Assembly (NCBI GenBank): GCA_045810265.1
Contig: JBJMWF010000080.1
Coordinates: 1-13,519, forward strand
Length of the DNA: 13,519 bases
Direction: 5' to 3'
From: Scleromatobacter sp045810265
GTDB lineage: Bacteria > Pseudomonadota > Gammaproteobacteria > Burkholderiales > Burkholderiaceae_C
Position numbers and translations under genes: made by a program. This document shows positions 1 through 7,334 of this stretch, piece after piece (the first letter of the stretch is position 1; each line of letters opens with the position of its first letter). The notes beneath the pieces are model-generated. The model was not told the DNA's origin. It saw only the letters and a program-made list of their open reading frames with translations, and searched no databases.

Positions 1-103
1 ACAGGCGTACGGCTCGGACGTGGTGGAGCTGGTGGCCGATGTGACCAAGGCCGCGGTGAGCGCGGGGAAGGTCAGTCGGCAAGACCGATCACCAGCCACA
101 TGA
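1..103 (+). CDS. C-terminal end of an unidentified protein (partial, 5' end outside window)
   Basis: Frame 2 is open from the left edge to a TGA at 101-103. It reads like real protein: the segment DVVELVADVTKAAVSAGKV is a plausible amphipathic helix with normal acidic/basic balance, followed by a polar tail ending SPAT. Only 33 residues are visible, so no family can be assigned. It converges on the ZIP transporter gene and the two 3' ends overlap by 32 bases (72-103). Such overlap between convergent genes is unusual enough that this could be a chance open frame, although the composition favours coding. Nothing visible links it functionally to the metal genes that follow. Confidence 0.45.
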   Translation, partial: QAYGSDVVELVADVTKAAVSAGKVSRQDRSPAT

Positions 104-812
104 CGGCGGCGCCCGCGACCGTACACAGCAGCGTCGAGCTGGACGGGTGCGGGCTGTGGGCCTCGGGCAGGATGTCGGAAGTCGCCAGGTAGAGCAGGAA
201 GCCGGCGAAGAACCCCAGGTAGGTCATCAACTGGAACGGCGGGATGCTGAACGCCATCGTTAGCAGCACGCCGGCCAGCGGCGCGATGGCGTCGATCACC
301 AGCATGGTCAACGCCCGCCGGGTCGAGTTTCGGTGGCGCAGCATCAGGCTGACCGTGTTCAGGCCGTCGGAGAAGTCGTGCGCGATCACCGCCAGCGCCA
401 CCGTCAGGCCCACCATCGGCGAGACCTGGAAGCCGATGCCGATGGCCACGCCGTCCATGCAGCTGTGCGCGGCCAGCACGGTGGCGGAGGCCAGGCCGAC
501 GTTGGGATGATGGTGGTGCGAGTAGTGATCTTCCTGCGCCGGATGCACCAGCACGAACTTCTCCAGGCTGTGGAACAGCAGGAAGCCGATCACCAGCGCG
601 ATCATCGAGGTCGACGGATCGAAGCCGTGGTTGCGCGCGAGCGCGAAGATCTCGGGCAGCAGGTCGAACGCGACCACGCCCAGCAGCACGCCGGCGGTGA
701 ACCCCAGCAGGTAGTGCAGCCGGTCGCGGAAGCGCAGCGCCATCGCGCCGCCGGCCAGGGTCGAGACCACGGCGGCGATGGTCAGGACGACCGGGGAGAA
801 TCCTGCAGGCAT
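72..812 (-). CDS. ZIP-family divalent metal (zinc/iron) transporter
   Basis: 246-residue polytopic inner-membrane protein of the ZIP family, which moves Zn2+ or related divalent metals into the cytoplasm. About eight hydrophobic segments are visible. The fourth carries the metal-site motif HSCMDG (His116, Asp120) and the fifth carries HDFSDG (His145, Asp149), in place of the more usual HExPE-type motif. Acidic FDLLPE (49-54) and SDILPEAHS (212-220) are the usual GufA/ZupT-like signatures. A His-rich loop, HYSHHHH at 96-102, lies between segments three and four as in many ZIP proteins and probably gathers metal. The ATG at 812 lies only 60 bases from the likely start of the divergent Fur-family gene, and I see no strong Shine-Dalgarno close to it. 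That pairing suggests zinc-responsive control. Family is certain; metal preference is inferred. Confidence 0.92.
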   Translation of the reverse strand: MPAGFSPVVLTIAAVVSTLAGGAMALRFRDRLHYLLGFTAGVLLGVVAFDLLPEIFALARNHGFDPSTSMIALVIGFLLFHSLEKFVLVHPAQEDHYSHHHHPNVGLASATVLAAHSCMDGVAIGIGFQVSPMVGLTVALAVIAHDFSDGLNTVSLMLRHRNSTRRALTMLVIDAIAPLAGVLLTMAFSIPPFQLMTYLGFFAGFLLYLATSDILPEAHSPHPSSSTLLCTVAGAAVMWLVIGLAD

Positions 813-819
813 CGCTTAA

Positions 820-841
820 TGATAATGCATCCTCAATATCA
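820..841. promoter_or_regulatory. Operator-like dyad (possible Zur/Fur-family box) between the divergent ZIP and Fur-family genes
   Basis: An AT-rich island in very GC-rich DNA. TGATA at 820-824 is mirrored by TATCA at 837-841. Extending inward, TGATAxTG pairs with CAxTATCA, so seven of eleven half-site positions are symmetric around 830/831. The half-site TGATAAT resembles the Fur/Zur family element. The site sits directly upstream of the ATG of the ZIP gene and upstream of the preferred ATG (873) of the repressor gene, where an autoregulating Fur-family protein would be expected to bind. I cannot say whether Zur or Fur reads it. Confidence 0.45.
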
Positions 842-872
842 CCAGGCGTGGCAGAATTTGGACGCCAACGCC

Positions 873-1292
873 ATGGAACGAGCCACCCGCCAGAACACCG
901 CCATCCGCGAGGCCATCGAAGCCGCCGGACGGCCCCTGTCGCCCACCGAGGTGCTGGACGAGGCGCGCCGCCACGTCGCCGCGTTGGGTCTGGCCACCGT
1001 GTATCGCAACCTGAAGGCGCTGGTCGACGCCGGCGAGATCCAGGTCGTGACGCTGCCCGGCGAAGTCGCGCGCTACGAGGTGGCGCGGCGCGGCCACCAT
1101 CACCACTTCCGCTGCGACGTCTGCCAGCGCGTGTTCGACGTGCACCAGTGCCCCGGCGACCTCGCCGGCCTGGCGCCGCCCGGCTTCAGCGTCGCGCGCC
1201 ACGAGATCACGCTCTACGGCCGCTGCAGCGACTGCCAGCCCGCCGCGAAGCGGCGCGCGAAGAAGGCGCCCGCGCACGGGCACTCGCACTAG
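873..1292 (+). CDS. Fur-family transcriptional repressor, probably Zur-like
   Basis: 139-residue Fur-superfamily DNA-binding regulator, normal in length. The N-terminal winged helix spans about residues 1-60 and includes the recognition segment ATVYRNLKAL (41-50). The dimerisation domain follows with GHHHHFRCDVC (74-84), and a second CxxC at 118-121 (CSDC). The two CxxC pairs (Cys81/84 and Cys118/121) form the usual structural zinc site, and His75-78 and His91 are candidate regulatory ligands. A basic, His-ending tail (AHGHSH) closes the protein. Divergence from a ZIP transporter points to zinc sensing (Zur), but Fur or PerR-like specificity cannot be excluded from sequence. The frame is open far upstream (antisense to ZIP) and an ATG also occurs at 819. 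I prefer 873 because it gives standard family length and leaves the operator-like dyad upstream of the gene. Confidence 0.88.
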   Translation: MERATRQNTAIREAIEAAGRPLSPTEVLDEARRHVAALGLATVYRNLKALVDAGEIQVVTLPGEVARYEVARRGHHHHFRCDVCQRVFDVHQCPGDLAGLAPPGFSVARHEITLYGRCSDCQPAAKRRAKKAPAHGHSH

Positions 1293-1353
1293 CCGGACAC
1301 GGGTCGTTCGCGACGGCGTCCTTCGCCGCCGGACGATCCGCACAGGCGACCCG

Positions 1354-3546
1354 CTAGGCCCGCTTCACGCGCACCGCGTACTGCAGCTCCGTCAGCAGCG
1401 TCTCGATCGAGTACGGCTTGGACAGCACCTTGACGCCGGCGTCGATGTGCTGCGTCGTGTAGCCGGTGGCCACGATCACCGCCATCGCCGGGATGTTGGC
1501 CTGGCACCAGGCGGCCAGGTCCAGGCCGCTCATCGTCCCGGGCATGACGACGTCGGTGAACACGACGTCGAACAGGCCGCCATCGTGCAGCGCGCGCTCG
1601 GCCGACTCGCCGTTCAGGCAATGTCGTACCGTGTGGCCCGCGGCGCGCAGCGCGGGCACGACGACCGACGACACCAGCAGGTCGTCCTCGACGAACAGCA
1701 CCCGCAGGGGCATGAACTCGGACGCCGCCGTCCTGGCAGGGTCGCTCGCCAGCACCGGATCGTGCGACACCGGCAGCAACAGCGACACCGTCGTGCCCAC
1801 GCCGCGCTCGCTGCTGATCGTGGCCGCGCCGCCAGACTGGACGGCGAACGCGCGCACCTGCGGCAGGCCCAGGCCGCTGCCCACGCCGACCGCCTTGGTG
1901 GTGAAGTACGGCTCGAAGACGCGTTGCAGCACCTCGGCGTCCATGCCCCCGCCCGTATCGACGACGTCCACCGCGAGGTAGCGCCCGGGAGGCAGCGCGG
2001 AGGCCTGCGTCGGACTCGCCAATCTGCCGCGGATCATCACCGTGCCGCCGTCCGGCATCGCGTCGCGCGCGTTGAACACGAGATTCAGCAAGGCCAGCTC
2101 GAACTGCGTCGCATCGGCCATCAGCGGCGGCAGGCCCGGTTCGATGTCGGCCGTCAGACGCACCTTGCCGCCGACCGCGCGGCCCATCAGGTCCTCGCAG
2201 CGCAGCACGAAGTCGTGCAGGTCGATCGGCTGCGGCTTGAGCGGCTGGCTGCGGCCGAAGGCGAGCATCTGGCGCACCAGCGTGGCGGCCTTGTCGACGG
2301 CGCGCGTGCTGGCCTCGATCACGCGCCGGCCGGTGTCTTCCTTGACGAGGCGATCCAGCACCTGCAGGCCGGTGCTCATGGTCTGCAGGAAGTTGTTCAG
2401 GTCGTGCGCGAGGCCACCGGTGAGCCGGCCGATCGCCTCGTGCTTCTGACCATCGAGCAGGCGCGTCTGCGCCTCCTGAGTCTGGCGGATGGCCTCGGCG
2501 ACGCGCGACTCGAGCACCTCGGTGGCGCGCGCGGAACGCACGCCCGCCTCGCGCAGTGCGGCGCCCACCTGGTCGGCCTCGAACAGCCCGGTGCGCAGCG
2601 TCGCCGGCACGCGGTCGCGGCCGAGCTCCGCGGCGGCGTCGGCCAATGCCAGCACCGGGCCGCCGATCTGGCGCGCGAAGTACAGCGCGAGCCCCAGACC
2701 GATCACCGCCAGGATGACCGCGGCGGCAAACGCCTGGATCGTGACCCGGAAGGCAGGCTTGTCGAGCGACGAGCGCGGCAGCCCCATGGCGACCGTCCAG
2801 CCGTAGCGCGCCGAGCGGGCGACGACGGCGATGGTGGGCTCGCCTTCGCGCGAGGTCGACTCGAACTTCTGATCCAGCAGACCGCGCGACGCCGCCTGCA
2901 CGGTGGCCGGGCTGGCCCGCGAGCCCAGCCACTTCTGCGGATCCTTGTTGCGCGCGATGGTCAGGTACTTGCCATCGAGCACCGCGGCGACCGCGTCGGC
3001 CGGCAGCTTCTGCGTGTCGAGCACGCGCTGGATGACCTCCGGCTTGAACGAGACGCCGATGTTGTAGCGCTGCGGCGACACGCCCGGTTCCGCGGCCATC
3101 ACGGCCAGCATGAGCTCGCGGCTGATCGGACTGGTGACGAGGTCGGTGGCGATCGGCGACCCGGAGATCAGCGGCGGCTGCGGCACCCACGCCCGCGCCG
3201 GCAGCGGCGTGCCGAACGGCACCCGGGTGTTGAGCACGTGGCGCGCGGCGTCGACGACGAAGACGGTGTTGCCCGAGCCCTCCGTCGCCCGTTTCGCATG
3301 CTGGTAGAAACGTTCGAGCTCGTCTTCCTTCAGCGAGCGTGCGGCGCCCAGCGTGGTGGCGATGGCAGCACGTTTGTCCAGTTCACCGTCGACGAGCAGG
3401 CTGATCGAGCGTGCCAGGTCCCGCAGGTGATTGGTCGCGGCCTCCGTCTCGTGCAGGTAGGTCGAGCGGGCGAGCATGCCGAAGCCGGCCATCGCAGGCA
3501 GCCAGACGGCGAAGACGAGAAGCAGCAGTCTCGTTCGAATACTCAC
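1354..3546 (-). CDS. Hybrid sensor histidine kinase with C-terminal receiver domain
   Basis: 730-residue membrane sensor. Domains in order: transmembrane helix 1 (about 6-26); a periplasmic Cache/PDC-like sensor (about 30-265, ending in the typical YGWTVAMGLP strand); transmembrane helix 2 (about 270-290); a HAMP-like/coiled-coil linker (about 291-365); HisKA with H-box GGLAHDLNN (phospho-acceptor His381); a HATPase domain with N-box NLVFNARDAM (488-497), G1 VDTGGGMD, F-box FEPYFTT and G2 GSGLGLPQ; then a receiver (about 614-726) with acidic pocket Glu620-Asp622, phospho-acceptor Asp665 (FTDVVMPG), Thr694 and Lys710. All catalytic residues are present. Start is GTG at 3546, with AGGGA four bases upstream; it places basic residues directly before helix 1. 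There is no HPt, output domain or separate regulator next to it. It follows the PepSY gene by 96 bases in the same direction, so it may be read through from the iron cluster or have its own promoter. The ligand is unknown. Confidence 0.94.
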   Translation of the reverse strand: MSIRTRLLLLVFAVWLPAMAGFGMLARSTYLHETEAATNHLRDLARSISLLVDGELDKRAAIATTLGAARSLKEDELERFYQHAKRATEGSGNTVFVVDAARHVLNTRVPFGTPLPARAWVPQPPLISGSPIATDLVTSPISRELMLAVMAAEPGVSPQRYNIGVSFKPEVIQRVLDTQKLPADAVAAVLDGKYLTIARNKDPQKWLGSRASPATVQAASRGLLDQKFESTSREGEPTIAVVARSARYGWTVAMGLPRSSLDKPAFRVTIQAFAAAVILAVIGLGLALYFARQIGGPVLALADAAAELGRDRVPATLRTGLFEADQVGAALREAGVRSARATEVLESRVAEAIRQTQEAQTRLLDGQKHEAIGRLTGGLAHDLNNFLQTMSTGLQVLDRLVKEDTGRRVIEASTRAVDKAATLVRQMLAFGRSQPLKPQPIDLHDFVLRCEDLMGRAVGGKVRLTADIEPGLPPLMADATQFELALLNLVFNARDAMPDGGTVMIRGRLASPTQASALPPGRYLAVDVVDTGGGMDAEVLQRVFEPYFTTKAVGVGSGLGLPQVRAFAVQSGGAATISSERGVGTTVSLLLPVSHDPVLASDPARTAASEFMPLRVLFVEDDLLVSSVVVPALRAAGHTVRHCLNGESAERALHDGGLFDVVFTDVVMPGTMSGLDLAAWCQANIPAMAVIVATGYTTQHIDAGVKVLSKPYSIETLLTELQYAVRVKRA

Positions 3547-3642
3547 GCGGTCCCTGGATTTCAGTCTGATTTGCTGCGCACGTTACCCGAAAATCGGGCG
3601 CGCGCGCCTCGGATCACTGAAACCCGATGTACCCGCGGCGGC

Positions 3643-4290
3643 CTACAGGCGGGCGATCGCCAGGCCCGCCGTGACCGCCATTGCCACGCCGAATATCGCC
3701 AGGCCCGCGCTGCGCCTGCGCCGCGTCAGCAGCCACAGCGCCAGCCCCGACAGCGACAGCAGGATCAGGCTGCCGGCGAGCGTGTCGACCAGCAGCACCC
3801 AGGCCACCGGCATGCCCACGCCCTTGTGCAGGTTGGCCAGCGTCGCGACGATGCCGCCGTCGGTGCGGCGCACGCTGGCCGTGCGGTTGCCGACCCAGTA
3901 TTCGACCTGGATCTGCGAGCGCGGGGCGGCGAAGTTGAACGTCCAGTGCGCCGGCTGCATGGCGGTCGGCGCCGAGGAGGCCTCTGCCCAGGGGACAGGC
4001 CGCGGCTTGTCGACGCGGACATTGCTGGCCGGCCGCGGCAGCGCGAGCGACGTACGCAGCCAGGAAGCCATCGCCTGCGCGTCCGCAGGCAGCGGATCGG
4101 GCAATGCCAGTTGCCAGTTGCTGCGCTCGCTCGAGGGCTGCAGCGGCAGCACCGCGCGGTGGTTCAGCCAGATGCCGCTGAAGCCGAACAGAAGCCCGAG
4201 CGCGGCGCCCCACAGGCCGATCCAGCCATGGACCTTGCGCAGCCAGATCGCCGCGTTGGCGCGTGTCGTGAAATTCAAGTGTCGCTCCAT
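3643..4290 (-). CDS. PepSY-associated transmembrane protein of the siderophore-uptake cluster
   Basis: 215-residue inner-membrane protein. Helix 1 lies at about 22-44, preceded by the typical RKVHGWIGLWGA segment. A periplasmic region of about 120 residues follows, then helix 2 (about 162-188) after the NLHKG motif, a basic turn (TRRRR, 189-193), and a short third hydrophobic stretch to the C-terminus. This matches the small PepSY-associated TM proteins seen beside TonB-dependent receptors. Their biochemical role is not established; relatives are fused to or paired with ferric-reductase-like flavoproteins. His21 and His155 lie near the membrane ends of the two main helices and could bind heme or iron, but that is inference. 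The ATG at 4290 lies inside the 3' end of the dioxygenase gene (16-base overlap), implying co-transcription and probably translational coupling. Confidence 0.84.
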   Translation of the reverse strand: MERHLNFTTRANAAIWLRKVHGWIGLWGAALGLLFGFSGIWLNHRAVLPLQPSSERSNWQLALPDPLPADAQAMASWLRTSLALPRPASNVRVDKPRPVPWAEASSAPTAMQPAHWTFNFAAPRSQIQVEYWVGNRTASVRRTDGGIVATLANLHKGVGMPVAWVLLVDTLAGSLILLSLSGLALWLLTRRRRSAGLAIFGVAMAVTAGLAIARL

Positions 4291-4961
4291 TGGCGCATGA
4301 GGTTGTGATAGAGGCCGACCAGGCTGCGCCGCGCCTGCGCGTCGGCGCCGGCCTGGTTCAAGCGCTGGATGGCGGTGTCGAGGTCGAACATCATCGAGCG
4401 CCGGGCGTCGTCGCGCACCAGGCTCTGGATCCAGAAGAACGATGCCAGGCGGCGGCCGCGCGTGATCGGCGTGACCTCGTGCAGGCTGGTGGCGGGATAG
4501 ACCACCATGTCACCCGCCGCCAGCTTCACGCGCTGCGTACCGAAGGCGTCGTGCACCACCAGCTCGCCGCCGTCGTACTCATCGGGCTCATTGAGGAACA
4601 GCGTGGCCGAGACGTCGGTGCGCAGCTTGCGGCCGGTGCGCGGGTGAATGCGCACGCTGCCGTCCACGTGGGCGCCGAAGGCCATGCCTTCGCCGTAGCG
4701 GTTGAACATCGGCGGATACACCTCGTTGGGCAGCGCCGCGCTGATGAACAGCGCATGGCGCTCCAGCGAGCCCAGGATGATGGACTGGCACTGCGCCGCG
4801 ACCGCGGACCGCTCGTCGATCTGCTCGTTGTGCTTGACGGGCGCGCCCTGGTAACCGGCCGACACGCGGCCGTCGACCCAGGCCTGGCCCGCGGCCTCCA
4901 GCCGCGAGCGGACGTCCTGCAGTTGCTGTGCGTCGAGCGCGCGGGGAATGGCGATCAGCAT
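4275..4961 (-). CDS. piuC: Fe(II)/2-oxoglutarate-dependent dioxygenase, PiuC/YbiX family (PKHD-type hydroxylase)
   Basis: 228-residue cytoplasmic protein of normal length for PiuC/YbiX. The double-stranded beta-helix core carries the iron triad His98-x-Asp100 (GAHVDGS) and distal His161 (SLHEVTPITRG). Arg171, in the following GRRLASFFWIQS segment, is the expected 2-oxoglutarate-binding residue. Other family landmarks are YPPMFNRYGEGMAFG (82-96) and DVSATLFLNEPDEYDGGEL (116-134). In enterobacteria and pseudomonads the homologue sits beside a catecholate siderophore receptor (fiu-ybiX, piuA-piuC) and is iron-regulated; the true substrate is not settled. Here it starts three bases after the receptor stop codon and overlaps the PepSY gene, so it is in one operon with both. 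Assignment to the family is very secure. Confidence 0.95.
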   Translation of the reverse strand: MLIAIPRALDAQQLQDVRSRLEAAGQAWVDGRVSAGYQGAPVKHNEQIDERSAVAAQCQSIILGSLERHALFISAALPNEVYPPMFNRYGEGMAFGAHVDGSVRIHPRTGRKLRTDVSATLFLNEPDEYDGGELVVHDAFGTQRVKLAAGDMVVYPATSLHEVTPITRGRRLASFFWIQSLVRDDARRSMMFDLDTAIQRLNQAGADAQARRSLVGLYHNLMRQWSDT

Positions 4962-4964
4962 GGC

Positions 4965-7172
4965 CTACACGCGCCAGGACAGCGAGAGCATCGCACTGCG
5001 TCCGGTGCCAGGCACGGCACGTCCGCCGTCGGAAGGGATTAACGCGTCGAAGTAGCGGCGGTCGAACAGGTTGAACACGTTCAGCCGCAGGTCGTACTTC
5101 GGCTGGTGATACGCCAGCGTGCCGTCCCAGCGTGCATAGCCGCCAACCTGCGTGGCGTTGGTGTTGTTCGCGTATCGCTTCGAGGCGTAGACGGCGCCGC
5201 CGCCGATGTCCCAATGCGGCACCAGCTCGTACGTCGTCCACAGCGTGCCGGAGTTGCGCGGCGTGTTGGCCGGCACCCTGCCCTGCGTGCCCACGCCGAT
5301 GCCGTCGACGATGCTGGCGTCCAGCCAGGCGTAGCCTGCGAACACCTTCCAGCCGCGTGCCAGCAGGCCCGAGCCGCCCAGGCGCGCGCCGCGCACGCGC
5401 ACGGTGCCGGTGGCCGTGTAGTTGCCGCTGGAGTCGGCCGAGCGCGCGTTGTCCTGCGTGATCTGGAACAGCGCGCCATCGACCGACAGCTTGCCGGCCA
5501 GCAGGTCCAGCTTGGCGCCCGCTTCCCAGGCCTTGTTGGTCTCGGGCGGCAGCGGCGCGGTGGTGCCGGTGGTGTTGGTCAGCTGTTCCAGCGACGGGTT
5601 GAACGAGGTGCTGTAGCTCAGGTAGTACGACTGCGCCGCCGTGGGCTGCCAGATCCCGCCGGCGCGGTAGCTGGTGTACGAGATCTCCTGCGCGATGGCC
5701 CTGGGCAGCGTGATCGTGTTGTCGATCCGGGCGTCGAAACGATCGCGGCGGATGCCGCCCACGAGCTTGAAACGAGGGCCCAGGCTCAGCGTGTCGCCCA
5801 GGTAGGCAGCGTACGAGTTCGCCCGGCTCGTGGACAGGTTGCCCTTGACGCCCGGCAGGTCGCCTGGGCTTTCCTGCGGCCCGCCACCGAGCAGCGGCTC
5901 GCAGCCGACGTAGCCGGTGGCCATCGTCACGCCATTGCACTGACCGGTGCGGCTGTAGGCCTGGTTGGCGTAGGTGTCCTGGCCGATCTCGGCGCCGGCG
6001 AGCAGCTCGTGATGCAACGGGCCGGTATCCAGACGCAGGCTCAGGTCGAGCTGGTCGAACACGGCATGGTCGGTGATCACGCGGTCGTGGCTCTGCAGCT
6101 TGACGTACAGCTGGTCCAGCGGCGTCGTCGACGGCGCGGTGCAGAAGCCCAGCGTGCAGCCCGCGCCGGTGCCGGGAAGTCCCAGCGATTGCGAGGCCGT
6201 CTCGCGCGCATCGACATGCACCTGGTTGCTCTGGATCTGGTTGCGCAGCGTGATGTCGTCGCCGAAGCGATGCAACACCAGCGCCGAGAAGGTGGCCACC
6301 TCCTGGTTCGTGCGGTCGTTCGTGCTGCCGTAGAAGGTGTCGCGCGGCGCATCGACTGGCCGGCCGTTCCAGGGCGAGACGCCGTAGTCCGGCATGTCGT
6401 GGTTCTTCTGCAGCAGCGCCGACAGCGTGATCTCGGTGGGCGTGCCGATGCCCAGCCTGAGCGACGGTGCGAGGCCGAAGTCGGTGTCCTTCATCTCCTG
6501 GCGCGTGGAAGGCCGGCCGGACTGCGCCATGGCGGCGATGCGCACCGCCGAGCTCGCATCGAGCGCGCGGTCGACGTCGGCGGTCGTGCGCACCATGCCG
6601 TTGCTGGTGACCGAGGCGTCGAACTCGGTCAGCGGTGCCAGCCGCGCCAGCTTGCTGACCTGATTGACGACGCCGCCGGTCGAGCCGCGGCCGAACAGCA
6701 TCGACGAGGGCCCCATCAACACTTCGACCCCGTCCAGCGCGAAGGTGTCGCGGTAGTACTGGCCGCGATCGCGAAAGCCGTCCAGGTAGATGTCGGTGCG
6801 GGCCGTGAACCCGTTCAGGTTGATGTTGTTGCCGATCTGGCCGCCTTCCGCCCCGCCCAGCGTCACGCCGGGGACGTTGCGCAGCGCGTCGGCCAGCGAT
6901 GCGGCACCCTGGCTCTGCAGCAGCGACTTGCTGAGCACGGTGACCGACTGCGGTACGTCGCGCAGGTCGGCGGGCAGCTTGTCGAGCGAAGTGCCGCGGC
7001 GCGCGAAATCGCTGGAGTCGTTGCCCGCGATCTCGACCTCCTGCACGCCCATCACCGCCGCCGCGCCGCTCGAAGCCGCGCTGCCGGCGGCGGCATTGGG
7101 GGCGGATTGGGACCAGGCCGGAGCGGCGGTCAGCGCAATCAGCGCTGGCGCCAGGGGAGCGAGATAGTTCAT
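4965..7172 (-). CDS. TonB-dependent siderophore receptor (Fiu/PiuA-like, catecholate type)
   Basis: 735-residue outer-membrane gated channel for ferric siderophores. It has a hydrophobic leader (about 1-22, ending PAWSQS), a candidate TonB box near VQEVEIAG (43-50), and a plug domain (about 68-175) with DVPQSVTVL, LADALRNVPGVTL, DIYLDGFRDRGQYYRD and GRGSTGGVVNQVSK. A 22-strand-type beta barrel follows, with family motifs near the end (LNVFNLFDRRYFDA, 697-710; PGTGRSAMLSLSW, 721-733). No N-terminal signalling (STN) domain is present, so FecIR-type surface signalling is not expected. Two Cys pairs (339/344 and 412/424) probably lie in external loops. Odd points: the leader has no Lys or Arg before its hydrophobic core, and the last residue is Val rather than the usual Phe. 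The frame upstream closes at a TGA without another start, so ATG 7172 stands. Operon and the Fur box support iron-regulated uptake; the exact siderophore is unknown. Confidence 0.95.
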   Translation of the reverse strand: MNYLAPLAPALIALTAAPAWSQSAPNAAAGSAASSGAAAVMGVQEVEIAGNDSSDFARRGTSLDKLPADLRDVPQSVTVLSKSLLQSQGAASLADALRNVPGVTLGGAEGGQIGNNINLNGFTARTDIYLDGFRDRGQYYRDTFALDGVEVLMGPSSMLFGRGSTGGVVNQVSKLARLAPLTEFDASVTSNGMVRTTADVDRALDASSAVRIAAMAQSGRPSTRQEMKDTDFGLAPSLRLGIGTPTEITLSALLQKNHDMPDYGVSPWNGRPVDAPRDTFYGSTNDRTNQEVATFSALVLHRFGDDITLRNQIQSNQVHVDARETASQSLGLPGTGAGCTLGFCTAPSTTPLDQLYVKLQSHDRVITDHAVFDQLDLSLRLDTGPLHHELLAGAEIGQDTYANQAYSRTGQCNGVTMATGYVGCEPLLGGGPQESPGDLPGVKGNLSTSRANSYAAYLGDTLSLGPRFKLVGGIRRDRFDARIDNTITLPRAIAQEISYTSYRAGGIWQPTAAQSYYLSYSTSFNPSLEQLTNTTGTTAPLPPETNKAWEAGAKLDLLAGKLSVDGALFQITQDNARSADSSGNYTATGTVRVRGARLGGSGLLARGWKVFAGYAWLDASIVDGIGVGTQGRVPANTPRNSGTLWTTYELVPHWDIGGGAVYASKRYANNTNATQVGGYARWDGTLAYHQPKYDLRLNVFNLFDRRYFDALIPSDGGRAVPGTGRSAMLSLSWRV

Positions 7173-7218
7173 GTTTTGCCGTCGGGCGACGCAGGGCGCC
7201 GCTGCTCAGTAGTTGGTG

Positions 7219-7237
7219 AATAAGAATGATTCGCATT
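7219..7237. promoter_or_regulatory. Fur box upstream of the TonB-dependent receptor operon
   Basis: AATAAGAATGATTCGCATT is a 19-base near-palindrome: seven of nine half-site pairs match around a central base. It closely resembles the Fur consensus (GATAATGATAATCATTATC type). It lies 47 bases upstream of the receptor ATG, over the best promoter candidate, and is an AT-rich island in GC-rich DNA. Ferrous Fur should repress the receptor-piuC-PepSY operon in iron-replete cells. The divergent livK gene starts 95 bases to the right; whether it is also affected cannot be told. Confidence 0.85.
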
Positions 7238-7248
7238 CATCTTACCAA
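7220..7248 (-). promoter_or_regulatory. Candidate sigma-70 promoter of the receptor operon
   Basis: Read on the minus strand, TTGGTA (7243-7248) and TCTTAT (7220-7225) are separated by 17 bases. The match to TTGACA/TATAAT is moderate (four of six in each box), but the spacing is ideal and the Fur box covers the spacer and -10 element, the usual arrangement for iron-repressed promoters. Confidence 0.4.
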
Positions 7249-7318
7249 GCGCGGCAGTCCCTTTGGGTCAATATCCCTTCCACTCCGCTTACATTTGAGC
7301 CTGCTCATCGAACACCAT

Positions 7319-7334
7319 GGAGACAAGACTCGTG
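7319..7334 (+). promoter_or_regulatory. Ribosome binding site that decides the livK start (GTG at 7332)
   Basis: GGAGACA at 7319-7325 is followed by GTG at 7332, nine bases after GGAG. The in-frame ATG at 7317 overlaps this Shine-Dalgarno and has no such sequence of its own. The GTG start also gives a compact signal peptide beginning NSHRRFARIS. Confidence 0.65.

Noticed and set aside
333..872. Upstream extension of the Fur-family frame to a 319-residue protein
   Set aside because: The first 180 codons are antisense to the ZIP gene and unlike any Fur N-terminus. Family length is matched from the ATG at 873.
1314..1328. CGGCG-TCCTT-CGCCG hairpin between the convergent Fur-family and kinase genes
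   Set aside because: A five-pair stem with no T-tract on either strand; such stems are common by chance in DNA this GC-rich.
3586..3598. CCCGA-AAA-TCGGG hairpin between the PepSY and kinase genes, as a terminator
   Set aside because: The stem is only five pairs and no T-run follows on the minus strand, so I do not call it a terminator.
1447..4308. Very long open frame on the plus strand (over 900 codons) antisense to the histidine kinase and PepSY genes
   Set aside because: It is Arg/His/Ala/Gln-rich with no domain, and lies antisense to genes with complete catalytic motifs. High GC at third positions removes stop codons in this frame.
5106..7223. 700-codon plus-strand frame antisense to the TonB-dependent receptor
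   Set aside because: Composition (Arg, Ala, Val, Gln, His runs) is typical of antisense reading of GC-rich genes, while the minus strand encodes a complete receptor.
4588..7236. Long minus-strand frame overlapping the receptor and dioxygenase genes
   Set aside because: A +1/-1 shadow of the receptor frame: Arg/Gly/Ala-rich low-complexity translation with no recognisable motif.
7249..7316. Sigma-70 promoter for livK
   Set aside because: Candidate boxes (TTGGGT, TACATT) have a spacer of about 21 bases and poor matches. A promoter must exist nearby, but I cannot place it.
7317..7319. ATG at 7317 as the livK start
   Set aside because: It overlaps the GGAGACA ribosome binding site of the GTG at 7332 and has no Shine-Dalgarno of its own. 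The alternative is kept in the gene entry because it adds only five residues.
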